Shown: positions 1 to 11,476 of the stretch, piece after piece
Layout: each line of letters begins with the position of its first letter
How positions within the stretch are numbered: the first letter of the stretch is position 1
Assembly: GCA_034770075.1 (NCBI GenBank)
Contig: CM068377.1
Location: forward strand, 58,584,275-58,648,274
DNA from: Aralia elata
Taxonomy: Eukaryota; Streptophyta; Magnoliopsida; Apiales; Araliaceae
Length of the DNA: 64,000 nucleotides
Reading direction: 5' to 3'
Program-made: the position numbers and the translations under genes
Notes under the pieces: generated by a model
Database searches by the model: none
Seen by the model: the letters and a program-made list of their open reading frames with translations, nothing else
Told to the model about the DNA's origin: nothing

Positions 1-926
1 ATAATAAGCGTTAGCACGTATATAAACATGTATCACGCTAATCTAAACAAGTTTCATTAAGGTTCGACGTTGATTCGGTATCTCGGTCGCATCCTTAATG
101 GCTAAACACATAGATTGTTCGATAAAACTTCATTTGGAAGTCTAATTATTAGTCTAAATAATTTAATTATTATTTCTAACATTTTTAGAAGCTTGGTATT
201 ATTTTTAAATAATTTTCAGAAGCTTGGAAGTAGTTTTAAATAATTTTACAAGCTTAGGAATATTTTTAAATGATTTAATTATCATTTAGAATAATTTTAA
301 AACATTTAATATGTTATTTAAATAATTTATTTATCCTTTAGAATATTTTTAGATATTTAAAATATTATTTAAATGATTTATTTATCATTTATAATATTTT
401 TAGAAAGATAGAATATTATTTAAATGATTTATTTTATCATTAATAATATTTTTAGACTTTACTTTATCATTAAAATAATTTATTTATTACTTATAATAAT
501 TTTCAAAACTTAATTTAATATTTAAATGATTTAATTATCATTTAAAATAATTTTTAAATACTTAATATATTATTTAAATGATTTATTTATCATTAATAAT
601 ATTTAAATATTTAATATTTTATTTAATTATTATATATTATAATTTTATTTACCTTAATATCATTTTTAAATAATTAATATAATTATTTAATAATTTAATA
701 TCATTTTTAAATAATTAAAACAATTATTAAATGATTTTTCATAATTATTAATTATTATTTAATTAAATTAAATAATATTTCAGAATATAGAAAAATATTA
801 AAAATAAATTTTTATAATTTAAAAATGAATTTTCGGATTTATTTATTAATTATTAATAATTATTTAATATTTATTTATTATTTTATAATTTATTTAATTA
901 ATTTTTTATTTAATTTTATTTAATAT
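1..926. other. AT-rich non-coding sequence
   Basis: Almost pure A/T sequence with recurring ATTTAAATGATTTATTTATCATTT-like blocks at loosely regular spacing between about 240 and 620. No ORF, RNA gene or transposon end can be supported here. It may be a decayed LTR or intergenic DNA. Confidence 0.6.
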
Positions 927-952
927 CCGTCGCTAAAGGGCTTTAGCGACGG
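927..952. repeat. Perfect 12-bp inverted repeat (TCGCTAAAG hairpin)
   Basis: Arm CCGTCGCTAAAG (927-938), a GG spacer, then its exact reverse complement (941-952). A related CGTCGCTAAAGG lies at about 994-1005. GTCGCTAAA/TTTAGCGAC motifs are known near the ends of some plant CACTA transposons, but no CACTA terminus is visible, so that link is weak. Confidence 0.7.
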
Positions 953-1207
953 TCTGCATGTATTTATAGGTTTCTGGGTTTTCACATGCATTTCGTCGCT
1001 AAAGGTGTTCTTCATGAAGAACAGCTGGTCAACGCTGGTCAGGCTACTTTGATCTCAAATTAATCTCAGCTCGTTTGATGTTTATGTTTGATTTTTGTTT
1101 GTTGTTATAGCCAACATGGCAGTGTACAACGACATAACAAATTCCATCTTAAAATATATCATATCATGCTCTAAATTTGATGGTCAAACCACCGGGTTCA
1201 GACTGTT

Positions 1208-1238
1208 CTTGAGTTTCTGGGTTACCCAGAAACTCAAG
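1208..1238. repeat. Long perfect palindrome, 15-bp arms
   Basis: Arm CTTGAGTTTCTGGGT (1208-1222), one spacer base, then the exact reverse complement (1224-1238). A related 11-bp-arm copy with the same TTTCTGGGT core lies at 1433-1455. A third hairpin with different arms, CTGTTCTTG/CAAGAACAG, is at 1633-1655. Confidence 0.8.
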
Positions 1239-2240
1239 CAGTCATAACGGTCAACGCCTTTTGACCATTAATAACTTTGATTCTGTGTTTTCTAAATGTG
1301 TTTTGATGATTCAAGATTGTAGTTTTACATACCAAATAACATGTTTAAAACAAGAAACAACATATTAAATATCATCTAGGTCATTTCTGGGTTGATCAAA
1401 AGTCTTGTCAGACTCTGTCAGAATGTTCTTCATGTTTCTGGGTTACCCAGAAACAGTCTATCAGGGTTGGTCAATGGGTTTTGACCATCAATAACTTTCA
1501 TCCTAGAGATAATTTAACCATGCTACAAGTCGGGCCTTAAAGCTAACATGGCATAGTACTGATTCAAACTTTAAAACACATCAAACAAACATTTTAAGCC
1601 GATCAAAAGCTCTGACAAAGTAGCTTGTCAGACTGTTCTTGACTGCCAAGAACAGTTTTGCTATTTTGGCTTGATTTTCATACCTAGATGTTATGTAAAC
1701 ATGTTTTGACCGCCCAGATCACTTATTAACACATTAACAAGTATTCCTAAACATCTAAAACACAAAAATTTTCCAGGCTTGAAGATCAAACATAAATTAG
1801 GGTTTTGTGCACCTTTTTCTTCAAATTTTGATTTCTGGCTTCTGATTCTGAGCTTGTGATTGCTAGGGTTTGTTTAGGCTGGTTATGAGAGTGTATAGGC
1901 TTTGAAATTTCGTTGCTTAGCTGACCAGCATCTCATTCTATTTATAGGATGGGAAATTAGGGTTTCCTAAACTAATTTCCAAACTTTGCTCCCAAAAATA
2001 TCTAACTTCTGAACTTGTGCTGCTTGTAATCTGGTGTGACTCACCTACTTAAGCTAGATATTTATAAATATCTGATTTTGTGTTCCTATCTTCTTTTAAT
2101 TGGTTTAAAAATTTGATTTTTGATTTATTTACTTACTAATTAAATTTGATTTTTGTTAATCATGATTAGGATGTTAATTTAGGATTAGTAATATCCTAAT
2201 TATGTTTATATAACATAATTATGGTTTTAGATTTCATAAA

Positions 2241-2339
2241 TTAGGGTTATTAAACCAAATTAGGGTTTTAGGGTTTCTAATTAGGGTTTAGGGTTTTTAA
2301 TCCTACAATTAGGGTTTCAATCTTTCGTTTAGGGTTTAA
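2241..2339 (+). repeat. Irregular telomere-like TTTAGGG repeats
   Basis: Several TTAGGGTTT or TTTAGGG units spaced by unrelated A/T-rich sequence. They are not in perfect tandem register, so this is a degenerate interstitial motif cluster and not a telomere. It supports a plant origin. Confidence 0.5.
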
Positions 2340-2555
2340 TTTAATCTTAATGATTCATAATTAATATTATGATTCATTATTTAAATCTTAATTATATTAA
2401 TTAAGATTATTGTACAATACTTAAGGTTTTAATTGATCAATTCGAACAATTATCACCAATTAGGGTTTTCAAATTAGGGTTTCTATTTTAGTTTATCATT
2501 TCAAACCCTATTTAACTTATTTTAGAATTTTATCAATTAATATAATATTATATTA

Positions 2556-3076
2556 ATGTTGAAGCACGACAAAGCACTTTGTCAATTCCAAGTACGACAC
2601 AGCAGCTTACAAAAATAATTTACCGAAACGCTTCTCGGTGAATTTACCGGAAGCACGACACAGCTACTTGGCGAAAATTTTTTATTTGACCTAATTGTTT
2701 AATAAAATACACAATCACATAATACCAAGTCAGAACAAGAAATTTCCTTTATTAAACACATAATTTACATATACAGATCTTATTAGGGTTCGGAATATTA
2801 CAAAAACACTTAACGTTATAATCCCGTCACACCTTGTACGCATCTATTCTAGAGCGACAATAAAGCAGCACACGTAACACAAACGTTTATACCCATGTGC
2901 TAACAGTTAAAGCATCACACATGATTACTCTATAGCATACCGCTATGAATGACATCATCCATCCCTTCACACCACAAAAAGGTGGGGATTTACTACTAAC
3001 AACCACCCCTAACATGAACTAAGTTTGGGGTTTACAAACACAAATCACATAGTGATAGGCACACAAACAAAATAGT
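2556..3076 (-). other. Untranslated internal sequence, probably of Tekay-like element D
   Basis: Between the extra-ORF remnant and the AT-rich left flank there is no recognisable gag. On the minus strand the segment GCTKTGTCGTRCTT occurs three times between about 2560 and 2690. In Tekay B the comparable place, downstream of the extra ORF, is followed within 300 bp by gag. Here gag is absent, so D is either truncated, interrupted or non-autonomous. Confidence 0.4.
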
Positions 3077-3421
3077 CTAACCAAGTATATTGCGCTCCAC
3101 GACGCTAACATACTCCTCCTGCCCCAACTGAGTCATCAACTCTCGACTCAAGGTGAGATGAGTCTGTCCCTTCTCAACTGGATGATGGTGCACACCATCC
3201 ATCCACCTACTACTCGCCATGTTAAATGCATAGCTAATTCTATTCATCCTTCTCTAACTGGGTTCGCCGAGCCTCCACTTCTACCTGTAGGCTCTCTCCC
3301 CATTGCTCCGACTACTTTAGTCCACTACTCCACTCAACATCTCTCGCCAAGAGGTGATGTAAGTGGGTACTCAACTAAATAGGAGCTCACTGCCCCAACT
3401 CGACTGGCTAAACTCAGGCAT
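3077..3421 (-). pseudogene. Decayed extra ORF upstream of gag in element D
   Basis: Minus-strand sequence starting at an ATG (3421-3419) about 250 bp inside the primer site, at nearly the same distance as the extra ORF of Tekay B, and ending at a TAG (3079-3077). Stops and frameshifts break it, but pieces resemble the B protein: a short segment with VEVEARRTQLEKDE parallels a charged coiled-coil part of B, and the C-terminal QEEYVSVVER resembles B's last residues. Homology is judged by eye from short segments, so it is tentative. If right, the extra ORF is older than Tekay B itself. The product is unknown. Confidence 0.4.
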
Positions 3422-3668
3422 CCTACAGCCACAACAAAGACATCATAGACAATCAACACAGATAGTACCATAACAAAAATACATTCATTGATGGGATGAA
3501 TTTATATTTCATTACGTACAAACTCGGCTCGATGAATTTCCACAATTCACCTCCGAACACAACTCGGCTCAATGGGTCTCCTCGACCCATCACCTAGTGT
3601 ACTATATACGAGTTTAATACTAAGGTTATAACCTAGGTTTCGCAAATCCTAAGGTTTATAACCTAAAG

Positions 3669-3681
3669 CTTTGATACCAAC
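3669..3681 (-). other. Primer binding site of element D
   Basis: Reads TTGGTATCAAAGC on the minus strand, one base away from the usual initiator-Met match TGGTATCAGAGC. It lies one base inside the LTR end. It shows that the adjoining LTR is a 5' LTR and that the element's internal region runs leftward. Confidence 0.85.
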
Positions 3682-3682
3682 C

Positions 3683-6600
3683 TGTGACACCCCCAAATTC
3701 AGGTACCAATACCTCGAATTTGGTGCTCATGATAAAATACATCCATACACCTCTAAACAACATAAATCAACTAATGCGGAATAAAATAAACATATGTTGT
3801 TCATTACAAAAGGTTTACTATGGTCCCAAGGTCTATAACCTTAAATAAATACATCGCAGAATACATTAATAATACAAAACTATTCCACGATTACATAACG
3901 GAATAGTACATATAACTATTCCTTAAGCTTTCCTTTGCCTTTGCCCGCTTTGGAACTCTCCGGTTTAACTGCAATATGTTCATGATATAGCAAGGGTGAG
4001 CAACTACTTTGCTCAGCAAGTTTAAAAGCAAGAAGAAGATATATCATGAATGAATGAGAATAATAGCTGCATAGATCAATAATTTATGAACATTGATGAA
4101 ATAGCTGAAATGACATAATCAAAGCCCAAATGAAACAATGAATAATGATTATTTACTGCTGAGTGGTCCAACCGACCATGAACTTTTGGCCAAAGAGTCA
4201 ATCATTTAACTAACTCTTTTAAAACCTGGCCCCGTCAGTTGTACTCGAGGGGATCAACCTCTCGTACACCATGTATATACATAACATTTAACTCTGACTG
4301 CATTGAATAACCGACACATTATAATCCCCTAATAAGGGTTGCTCTCTCAGTCCAAGAATCCGTACCAACTACTGGTTTGGATAGCTTTTAAAATAATAAC
4401 TTGTACATGTCTAGCCGAAACAAATGGCGTAGACAATTTTCTTAAACAGTTCATGAATGAAGAACTTAAACATTTTTACAATCCAACAACAAATAATGAC
4501 TTCAAATGCATAATCTGCGAATATTAATAATTATCTTGGAGGTGGAGTAATTGACAATAATTAATCCACTAATATGATTCAAAAGTAATAACTCCATTTG
4601 AGTCATGAAACTTGCAACAATATACAACACCTGTATAAACTATGAAACCTGCTCAAAATATAATTCGAGTAAGGTTAGGGAAAACTTCGCCAACACAAGG
4701 GTTAGACAAGTGTTAGGAAACTTGCCTGAAGCGCTGCTACAATATTACAACACACGCTCCTTAATATCCTACAGAATTAAGTACATATTCACATAACAAT
4801 TAGTCACATACCGGATATCAAATAATAGTTTATACTACTCTATGATGTTTCATTCATACTAGAAACAAAATATTAAACAAGGTTATGCCCACTAGTCATG
4901 GCGTTACGACGCTTGTTCGTCTATACGCCCAACTTGCCTATTCGAATGCCCAAGCGACACGCAATTGTGTACGCCTAACACGCCCATTCGATTCATCTAA
5001 TACTCATTGGTTAATGCTAAGTATCATAATAAATCATAACATTCATGTTTTAGAACTTAGAACAACATTTTACATTGTCGGGAGCATTACATGTGCTTAG
5101 GCGCATGCCCGACGCCCTCCGATTGCCCCCAATTTCATATCAGTCCTATAAATGGCCAATTTCGACCATGCTACAGACCTCAAATTGAAAAACTTAAAGA
5201 ACGAAAGTTTTAGGTCTACTCGTTCTCTTTCCGAATCATCTTCAATCACCTCAATCCGAGTTCGTATGAGAAAGTTATGCTGAGTCCCCAACTCGTTTTG
5301 CTTCCCGGAATGCTCTGTTTTGGTGTTCTAGACCTATCTTGCTTCCAATCACCATAACTCCCTCAATACTCGTTCAAATTGGTCCGTTCCAGACTCTATG
5401 GACTCCTAAGACATAGGGCTACAACATATCAAAAATTTAGAGCTATCCATTAATATTAACATGTTGAAATCTTTGACCAAATTATCAAATCACGTTTTAT
5501 TTTCGTGTTCTTGGTGTTCTTCACTAAAATCGTCACCAAATCTTCGTTTTAACACCTTTTTACTCGATTCTAGTTGGGTTAACTCTGTAACCCATGGAAT
5601 TACAATACCATAATAACAAATAAATTAAACACACACGAAAACGTAGCTACAAAGTCCTCTAAAATGGTTCGAATGTCCAAAGTCCATGTTTTATCCATTG
5701 TTCTTCATGTTCTTCATCCTCCTTAAGCATAGGTACGGATTTCTTGCATTTTTGTTCCACTTTGATGTTATTAATGGCTTATGTAACCTCTTAACAACAT
5801 ATATAAACATCCAACAAAAACAAAGACAACAAAAATTTCCACAAGAACTAACTCACAAGCACAAAAGCTTATAACCCATGAAAACTTTGAAAAACCTCAA
5901 CCAAATCAAATGGAATGGATTGAGTTAAAGTTTTACCTCTTGTAGCTACTTCTTAGATGGTAGAACTCCTTTAGAGCTTTGTTAGAAACTCTCCTCAACC
6001 TCTTTGAGTCCTCCCGAAGCTTTTACTTCAAGTTAGCTCACACCCACTTCTTTCTCTCTCTAGAAGTTTTGAAGGTTGAAGATGAAGATGGTGGTGATGG
6101 TGTAGATGCTTAGCTTGTTATTCCTTCTTCCTCCTTGCTCAAAACCTGAACCTATTCTTCTCTTCCTCTCTTCTTCTTCTTCTTCTTCCTTTAAATTTTC
6201 TGCAGCACTCTCTCTCTCTCTCTCAATATTGTTCTCTCCCTCTCTTAGAAAATCTGTTGAAAATGGAAATGGAGGGTAGGTCTTCTAGGTGCCTTGGAAA
6301 GAGATGGGAGGAATATTGAAGAGCTCAAGGAATTTGTCTAAGTTGGGCAACTAAATGTTTGGCATGCTTGTGTTTGGGAAATGAATCTCCCAACACTTGG
6401 TCTCCTCCCCTCCCAACCGTGCACTCCCCTCTCTCTTACACCAAATGCTGATTTTTATGCCCATATCCCATATGGGTCAAGTCTTGGGTCATGGGTTAGG
6501 TCATGGGTTTGGGTCATTTCTTTGGGCCACCCATAATAAACATTTGGGCCCCTAAATAAATCACCAATGACTCCAAATAAAATTCTAACACTTGGAAAAA

Positions 6601-6901
6601 TCCTACTACGCATATACGCATTAACTAAATTACTCAACATTGAAAACGACACAAAATTTTATGACATGAATAGTGCCTCGAGAAACGTGCCCCGTGAATA
6701 GTGATTTAGTGACGCTTCGCGAAATCAATTATTCACTTAAACAAAACTATAACACGTAAAATTTCATTCATTCACATAACCCAGGTTGTCACACAACCTT
6801 TAAACATACAACACAAAAATAATATTAATAAAATAGAATATATGCATTAATATTCAAAAATTCAAATTACAAGGAAAATTCTAAAATTCTCGGTCGTTAC
6901 A
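3683..6901 (-). repeat. 5' LTR of Tekay-like element D
   Basis: A 3.2 kb LTR in minus orientation, running TGTAACG...GGTGTCACA as in Tekay A, B and C. It shares landmarks with those LTRs: a purine-rich tract (reverse of 6160-6240), a GAAGAACATGAAGAACAATGG segment, reiterated GCAAGTTTCC motifs, the GAGCAA/TTGCTC stem and a KGKGK-type tail ORF. To the right it abuts the 3' UTR of Athila-1 at TCCTC (6902-6906), the expected target duplication. The other end of D is not visible, so the duplication cannot be confirmed. Confidence 0.8.
3916..3966 (-). other. KGKGK-type tail ORF behind a CAG acceptor in LTR D
   Basis: On the minus strand the stem GAGCAAAGTAGTTGCTC (about 4014-3998) is followed by CCCTTGC, then a CAG (3971-3969), two bases, and 16 codons KPESSKAGKGKGKLKE plus TAG. 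Phase and position match the tail ORFs in the LTRs of A, B and C. In D the upstream frame stays open for some distance, so the exon reading is less forced here than in the others. Confidence 0.5.
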
Positions 6902-7895
6902 TCCTCCCCCAAACTTATTTTCAACCCCTAAATTTTTAGATTAGCTTCACACATGCATACTAACTACAAGTTTAAACCCAATTCCTCCAATTTAGCCAAC
7001 ACAAACTCAATTGGGCATTCACAGTTCGCAACAATAGATAATCCCCAACTTCTCAAATTTTTTCAAATAAAAATAATCATACTAGCAAATCGTGTTCAAT
7101 AACTTACTTGAGGGGTATAGAAATTGATTAATTTGCGAATCCTTGAAGGAGACTAACCCTTACTGACTGTTGGAGAAGAATCAGCGCACTAATCCACTTG
7201 AGTGACGATGTGGACTGTGCTGGTGGTGTGGGTGATGGGCGAGGCTTGCTCTTCAATCGGATTGCAAGGAGAAGAGAGATTGGTTATGGGTTCAATTGAA
7301 GATTGGTTGTGGAGTTTGGTTGTTTTAAATGGTGGGGAGAAGTTGGATTGGAGTTGTAAGCCGCTAGATGCAAATAAGAAACTAACTGCCCTAATTTCCT
7401 TCTTTTAGATTTCAAATCTGCCCGTTTCCAAATCTCAGCGCCGACGGCACTAGTTTTAGTTCGTTTCGGCGCCGACCGCGCTCAACTGTAGAGGGTTCAG
7501 CACCGACTGCTCTGTAACCTTTGTATTTCAGCGCTGACCGCGCTCGTTTCTGGCTAACTCATGATTCCAGATCTCAGCGTCGACTACGCTGGTTTCTTTA
7601 TAATTTAAAGCTGACCGCGCTGGTTTCTGGCAACACTTTCTCCCAAGCATTATGTTCCACTTTTGTGTTCCAAGGTCATTTCATTACATTCCTAAGATAC
7701 CAAATACACACTATTTAGTAATAACTACAAACAACTATCGATAACTTGCAACTAATTAAAAATCCTAAAGACTAAGAAATAAAATCCTAAACATAAGTGA
7801 ATGGATGATTAATTTGCAAATGAAAAGTGTACTGAATTGGGTTGCCTCCCAAATGAGCGCTTAGTTTTAAGTCCTCAGCCCGACTACTCCCTATT
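6902..7895 (-). other. 3' UTR of Athila-1
   Basis: It follows the pol stop and begins with a conserved Athila-type landmark, GGGAGGCAACCCA (reverse of about 7838-7850). Near its far end is AAGTTTGGGGGAGGA (reverse of 6902-6916), a G-rich motif typical of this region. No ORF is conserved. It holds a cluster of small GC-rich hairpins at 7434-7624. Confidence 0.65.
7434..7624 (-). repeat. Cluster of about six short GC-rich hairpins in Athila-1 3' UTR
   Basis: Copies of a CAGCGY-CGACY-RCGCTG pattern occur about every 30-40 bp. Arms differ but still pair: CAGCGT/ACGCTG around CGACT, AGCGC/GCGCT around TGACC, AGCA/TGCT around CCGAC. All keep a central GAC (GTC on the minus strand). The surrounding DNA is AT-richer. 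Confidence 0.6.
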
Positions 7896-10800
7896 CTATT
7901 GTGGATTGGCGAGGTCGATTGAGGACTTTGGGTGATCAACATCACCACCCCAATAGTGCTTTAAGCGTTGTCCATTGACCTTGAATAATATTTTCCTACT
8001 AGCTCAACGGCGCCATGTGGAAACACAGTTTTGACAATGAATGGTCCTGACCATCGCGATTTAAGTTTTCCTGTTAAGAGTCTCAGTCTTGAATTAAAAA
8101 GAAGAACCGCTTGCCCCGGCTCAAACTTTCTTTCGATAATTTTCTAGTCGTGCCACCTTTTGACTTTCTCCTTATATAACTTTGAATTCTCATACGCTCG
8201 CAAGCGAAATTCATCCAGTTCGTTAAGTTGGAGAAGCCTCTTCTCACCTGCTGCTGAGAGATCAAAGTTTAACTTCCTAATAGCCCAGTATGCCTTGTGC
8301 TCTAACTCCACAGGAAGGTAACAAGCCTTACCATAAACCAATTGATAAGGTGACATGCCGATTGGTGTCTTGTACGCGGTCCTATAGTGCATCATCAATT
8401 TTTAACGACCAGTCTTTTCTAGTGGGATTGACAATCTTTTCGAGAATTCGCTTAACTTCTCTATTAGACACTTTGGCTTGGCCATTCGTTTGAGGGTGAT
8501 AAGCTATAACAACCCTGTGATTCACCCCGTACTTAGCCAAGAGAGCTATGAAATACCTATTACAGAAGTGGCTTCCTTCATCACTGATTATTGCCCTCGG
8601 AGTGCCGAATCTGGTGAAAATATTTTTCTGAAGGAATTTTAGCACTACCTTAGCATCATTGGTTGGTAATGCACTGGCTTCAACCCACTTTGACACATAG
8701 TCGACTGCTTAAAAGAATGTAGAGGTTGCTACAGGACGATGGAAACGGCCCCATAAAGTCTATTCCCCACACATCAAAGACTTCCACTTCCAAAATTATA
8801 TTTAGAGGCATCTCATTGTGATTGGAAATGTTGCCCACTCTTTGGCATATATTACAATTTCTTAAAAATTGATGGGCATCTTTGAATAATGTAGGCCAAT
8901 AGAACCCTGCTTGAAGCACTTTAGCTGTAGTCCTCTCAGTTCCATAGTGACCTCCATATAGCGAAGAATGGCATGCATGCAAGATATTGGCTGTTTCACT
9001 ATATGGAATACATCTACGGATCGTACGATCTGCACACTGCCTAAACAAGAATGGCTCGTCCCACATGTATCTCTTCACGTCATGCAAAAACTTCTTCTTC
9101 TGTTGACGAGTCAAGTCTGGCGGGAATACATTACTTACTAGATAATTGACGAAGTCAGCAAACCATGGAATTTCTGAAGTCACTGAAAACAGTTGTTCAT
9201 CGGGGAAATATTCATTGATCTCTGCCTTGTCCCTTCTATCTTGCTCTAGTCGTGCTAACCTGGACAGATGATCATCCACTATATTTTCTGTACCTTTCTT
9301 GTCCCGAATTTCCAAGTCAAACTCCTAGAGAAGAAGATTCCACCTGATTAATTTAGGCTTTACATCCTTATTGGATATCAGGTATCTAATAGCGGCATGA
9401 TCCGTGTAAACCACTACTCTTGTCCCAATGAGATAGGATCTGAACTTGTCAAAAGCGTATACAACTGCTAATAGCTCCTTCTCAGTGGTAGTATAGTTTA
9501 ACTGAGCATCTAATAAGGTCTTGCTGGCATAATAAATGACATGAAAGATCTTTTCTTTGCGCTGACCCAACACCGCCCCAATTGCGTAGTCACTAGCATC
9601 ACACATCAACTCGAATGGTAAGGACCAATCAGGTGCCATAATTACTGGTGCTGATGTTAGCTTCTTCTTTAATAGGTCAAAAGCTGCCAAACAATCATCA
9701 TCAAACCTGAACGGGACATCCTTTTCTAACAGACTGCACAAAGGTTTTGTAATCTTGGAAAAGTCTTTAATAAATCTTCGGTAAAATCCCGCATGTCCCA
9801 AAAAACTACGAACCCCCTTCATTGATGTAGGCGGTGGCAAATTCTCGATAGTCTCTAATTTGGCTTTATCTACTTCCAACCCCTTTGCTGAGACTTTGTG
9901 TCCTAGTATAATTCCTTCTTAAACCATAAAATGGCACTTTTCCCAGTTTAATATAAGGTTGGTTTCCACACATCTTCGTAGCACCATGATCAAGTTTTTA
10001 AGACAACTATCAAAAGAATCTCTGAACACAGAAAAGTCATCCATGAAAACTTCAACATTTCTCTCAACCATGTCTGAAAAGATAGCCATCATGCACCTTT
10101 GAAACGTCGTAGGTGCATTACAAAGACTGAAGGACATCCGTCTGAACGCAAAGGTATCGTAGGGACAAGTAAATGTTGTTTTCTCTTGGTCCTCTGGAGC
10201 TATGACAATTTAGTTGTACCCTGAGTATCCATCTAGCAGACAGTAGTACTCGTGTCCCGCAAGTCTGTCCAACATCTGGTCAATGAATGGTAATGGAAAA
10301 TGGTCCTTTCTGGTTGCTTTATTGAGCTTCATGTAGTCCATGCACACTCTCCAACCTGTCATTGTCCGTGTTGGTATCAATTCATTGTTCTCATTCTTCA
10401 CCAGTGTCATCCCCCCTTTCTTGGGCACACATTGCATAGGGCTCACCCATGAACTTTCTGAGATAGGGTATATGATCCCTACGTCTAACCATTTCAGTAT
10501 CTCTTTCTTGACCACCTCTTTTATGATAGGATTGAGCCTTCTTTGTTGTTCCACAGTGGGTTTGTTGTTGTCTTCCATTAATATTTTGTGCATGCAGAAT
10601 GAAGGACTAATTCCTTTGATGTCGGTAATTGTCCATCCAATAGCATTCTTGAACTCTTTTAGGACTCTAATCAACTTACTTTCCTGCAATGTGGTTAGTG
10701 TAGATGTAATAATAATAGGTAAAGTATCTGATTCACCTAAGTATACATACCTGAGATGAGAAAGAATTTGTTTGAGCTCAAGTTTAGGAGGTACCTCTAA

Positions 10801-11476
10801 GGATGACCTTAAACGATCTGAAGACTTATCTGAATTCTCTAATGACTCAAAAAGTACCTTGAATTTGTTCATCCTTGGTAGTGCGTCTAACATCTGGAGA
10901 TATTCAACCAATACTGGCTCATCTATGTCAATGTTCCCCATCAGTGTAGTCTCCAACGGATCCTTCTTTATAACCCTCAGAAACTCATCGTCCACAATCC
11001 TTTGTACTGCATCCACTCGGAAACACTCTTCTTCATCTAAAGGAAATTTCATAGCCTTGAAAACATTAAATGTTATTTCTTGGTCCTGGACCCACATAGT
11101 CAATTCTCCCTTTTGAACATCTATAAGAGTCCTCCCAGTAGCTAGAAATGGCCTCCCAAGTATAATAGGGATGTCCTTGTCCTCCTCGTAATCTAAGATG
11201 ATGAAATCGGCTGGAAAAATAAATTTATCTACCTTCACAAGGATGTCCTCCACAATTCATCGCGGATAAGTAACAGACCGATCTGCAAGCTGAAGAGATA
11301 TGTTTGTTGGTTTTGGTGCAGGAAGTCCCAACTGAGTGTATACCGATAAAGGCATGAGATTTATACTTGCACCCAAATCACACAAGCACTTACTAAATGA
11401 CAAGCTACCTATTGTGCATGGTATGGTAAAACTGCATGGATCCTTCAATTTAGGAGGTAACTTTCTTTGCAATACC
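7896..11476 (-). pseudogene. Athila-1 pol: protease, RT, RNase H, integrase (broken)
   Basis: Continues the Athila-1 polyprotein from 35255. Visible in order: protease DLGASINLMP (about 11375), RT with SWVSPMQ (about 10450) and catalytic VFMDDF (about 10050), RNase H CDASDYAIGAVLG (about 9610) and TDHAAIRYL (about 9400), integrase HHCC zinc finger (about 8960-8850), and core GIDFMGPF (about 8750) with IISDEGSHF (about 8580). In-frame stops include 11257-11259, 10210-10212, 9919-9921, 9325-9327 and 8144-8146. Frameshifts lie near 8715 and 8005, and the reading frame ends at TAG 7896-7898. The integrase catalytic Glu in GQAE is Lys (8472-8474). Clearly dead. Confidence 0.85.

Larger units (their letters stand above)
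953..2555. other. Non-coding region with several palindromes, possibly LTR-derived
   Basis: No coding capacity. It contains palindromes at 1007-1022, 1208-1238, 1433-1455 and 1633-1655 and a TATTTATAGG box near 1939. Density of short palindromes plus a TATA-like box resembles the LTRs elsewhere in this window, but no LTR terminus, PBS or PPT is visible, so the identity stays open. Confidence 0.4.

Noticed and set aside
927..1005. CACTA transposon end
   Set aside because: TCGCTAAAG motifs are suggestive, but no CACTA terminus, target duplication or transposase was found.
2241..2339. Interstitial telomere array
   Set aside because: Units are irregular and separated by unrelated sequence.
3158..3382. 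Plus-strand 74-codon frame near the left end
   Set aside because: Antisense to the element D leader and extra-ORF relic; no recognisable protein.
3683..6901. LTR D first read as a solo LTR or as the 3' LTR of Athila-1, because a G-rich PPT-like motif adjoins it
   Set aside because: It has a Met-type PBS on its left and Tekay-type sequence throughout, whereas Athila-1 uses an Asp-type PBS. The G-rich motif is a known-type Athila 3' UTR landmark.
10340..11116. Plus-strand open frames of 114 and 139 codons
   Set aside because: Antisense shadows of the Athila-1 RT and protease region.
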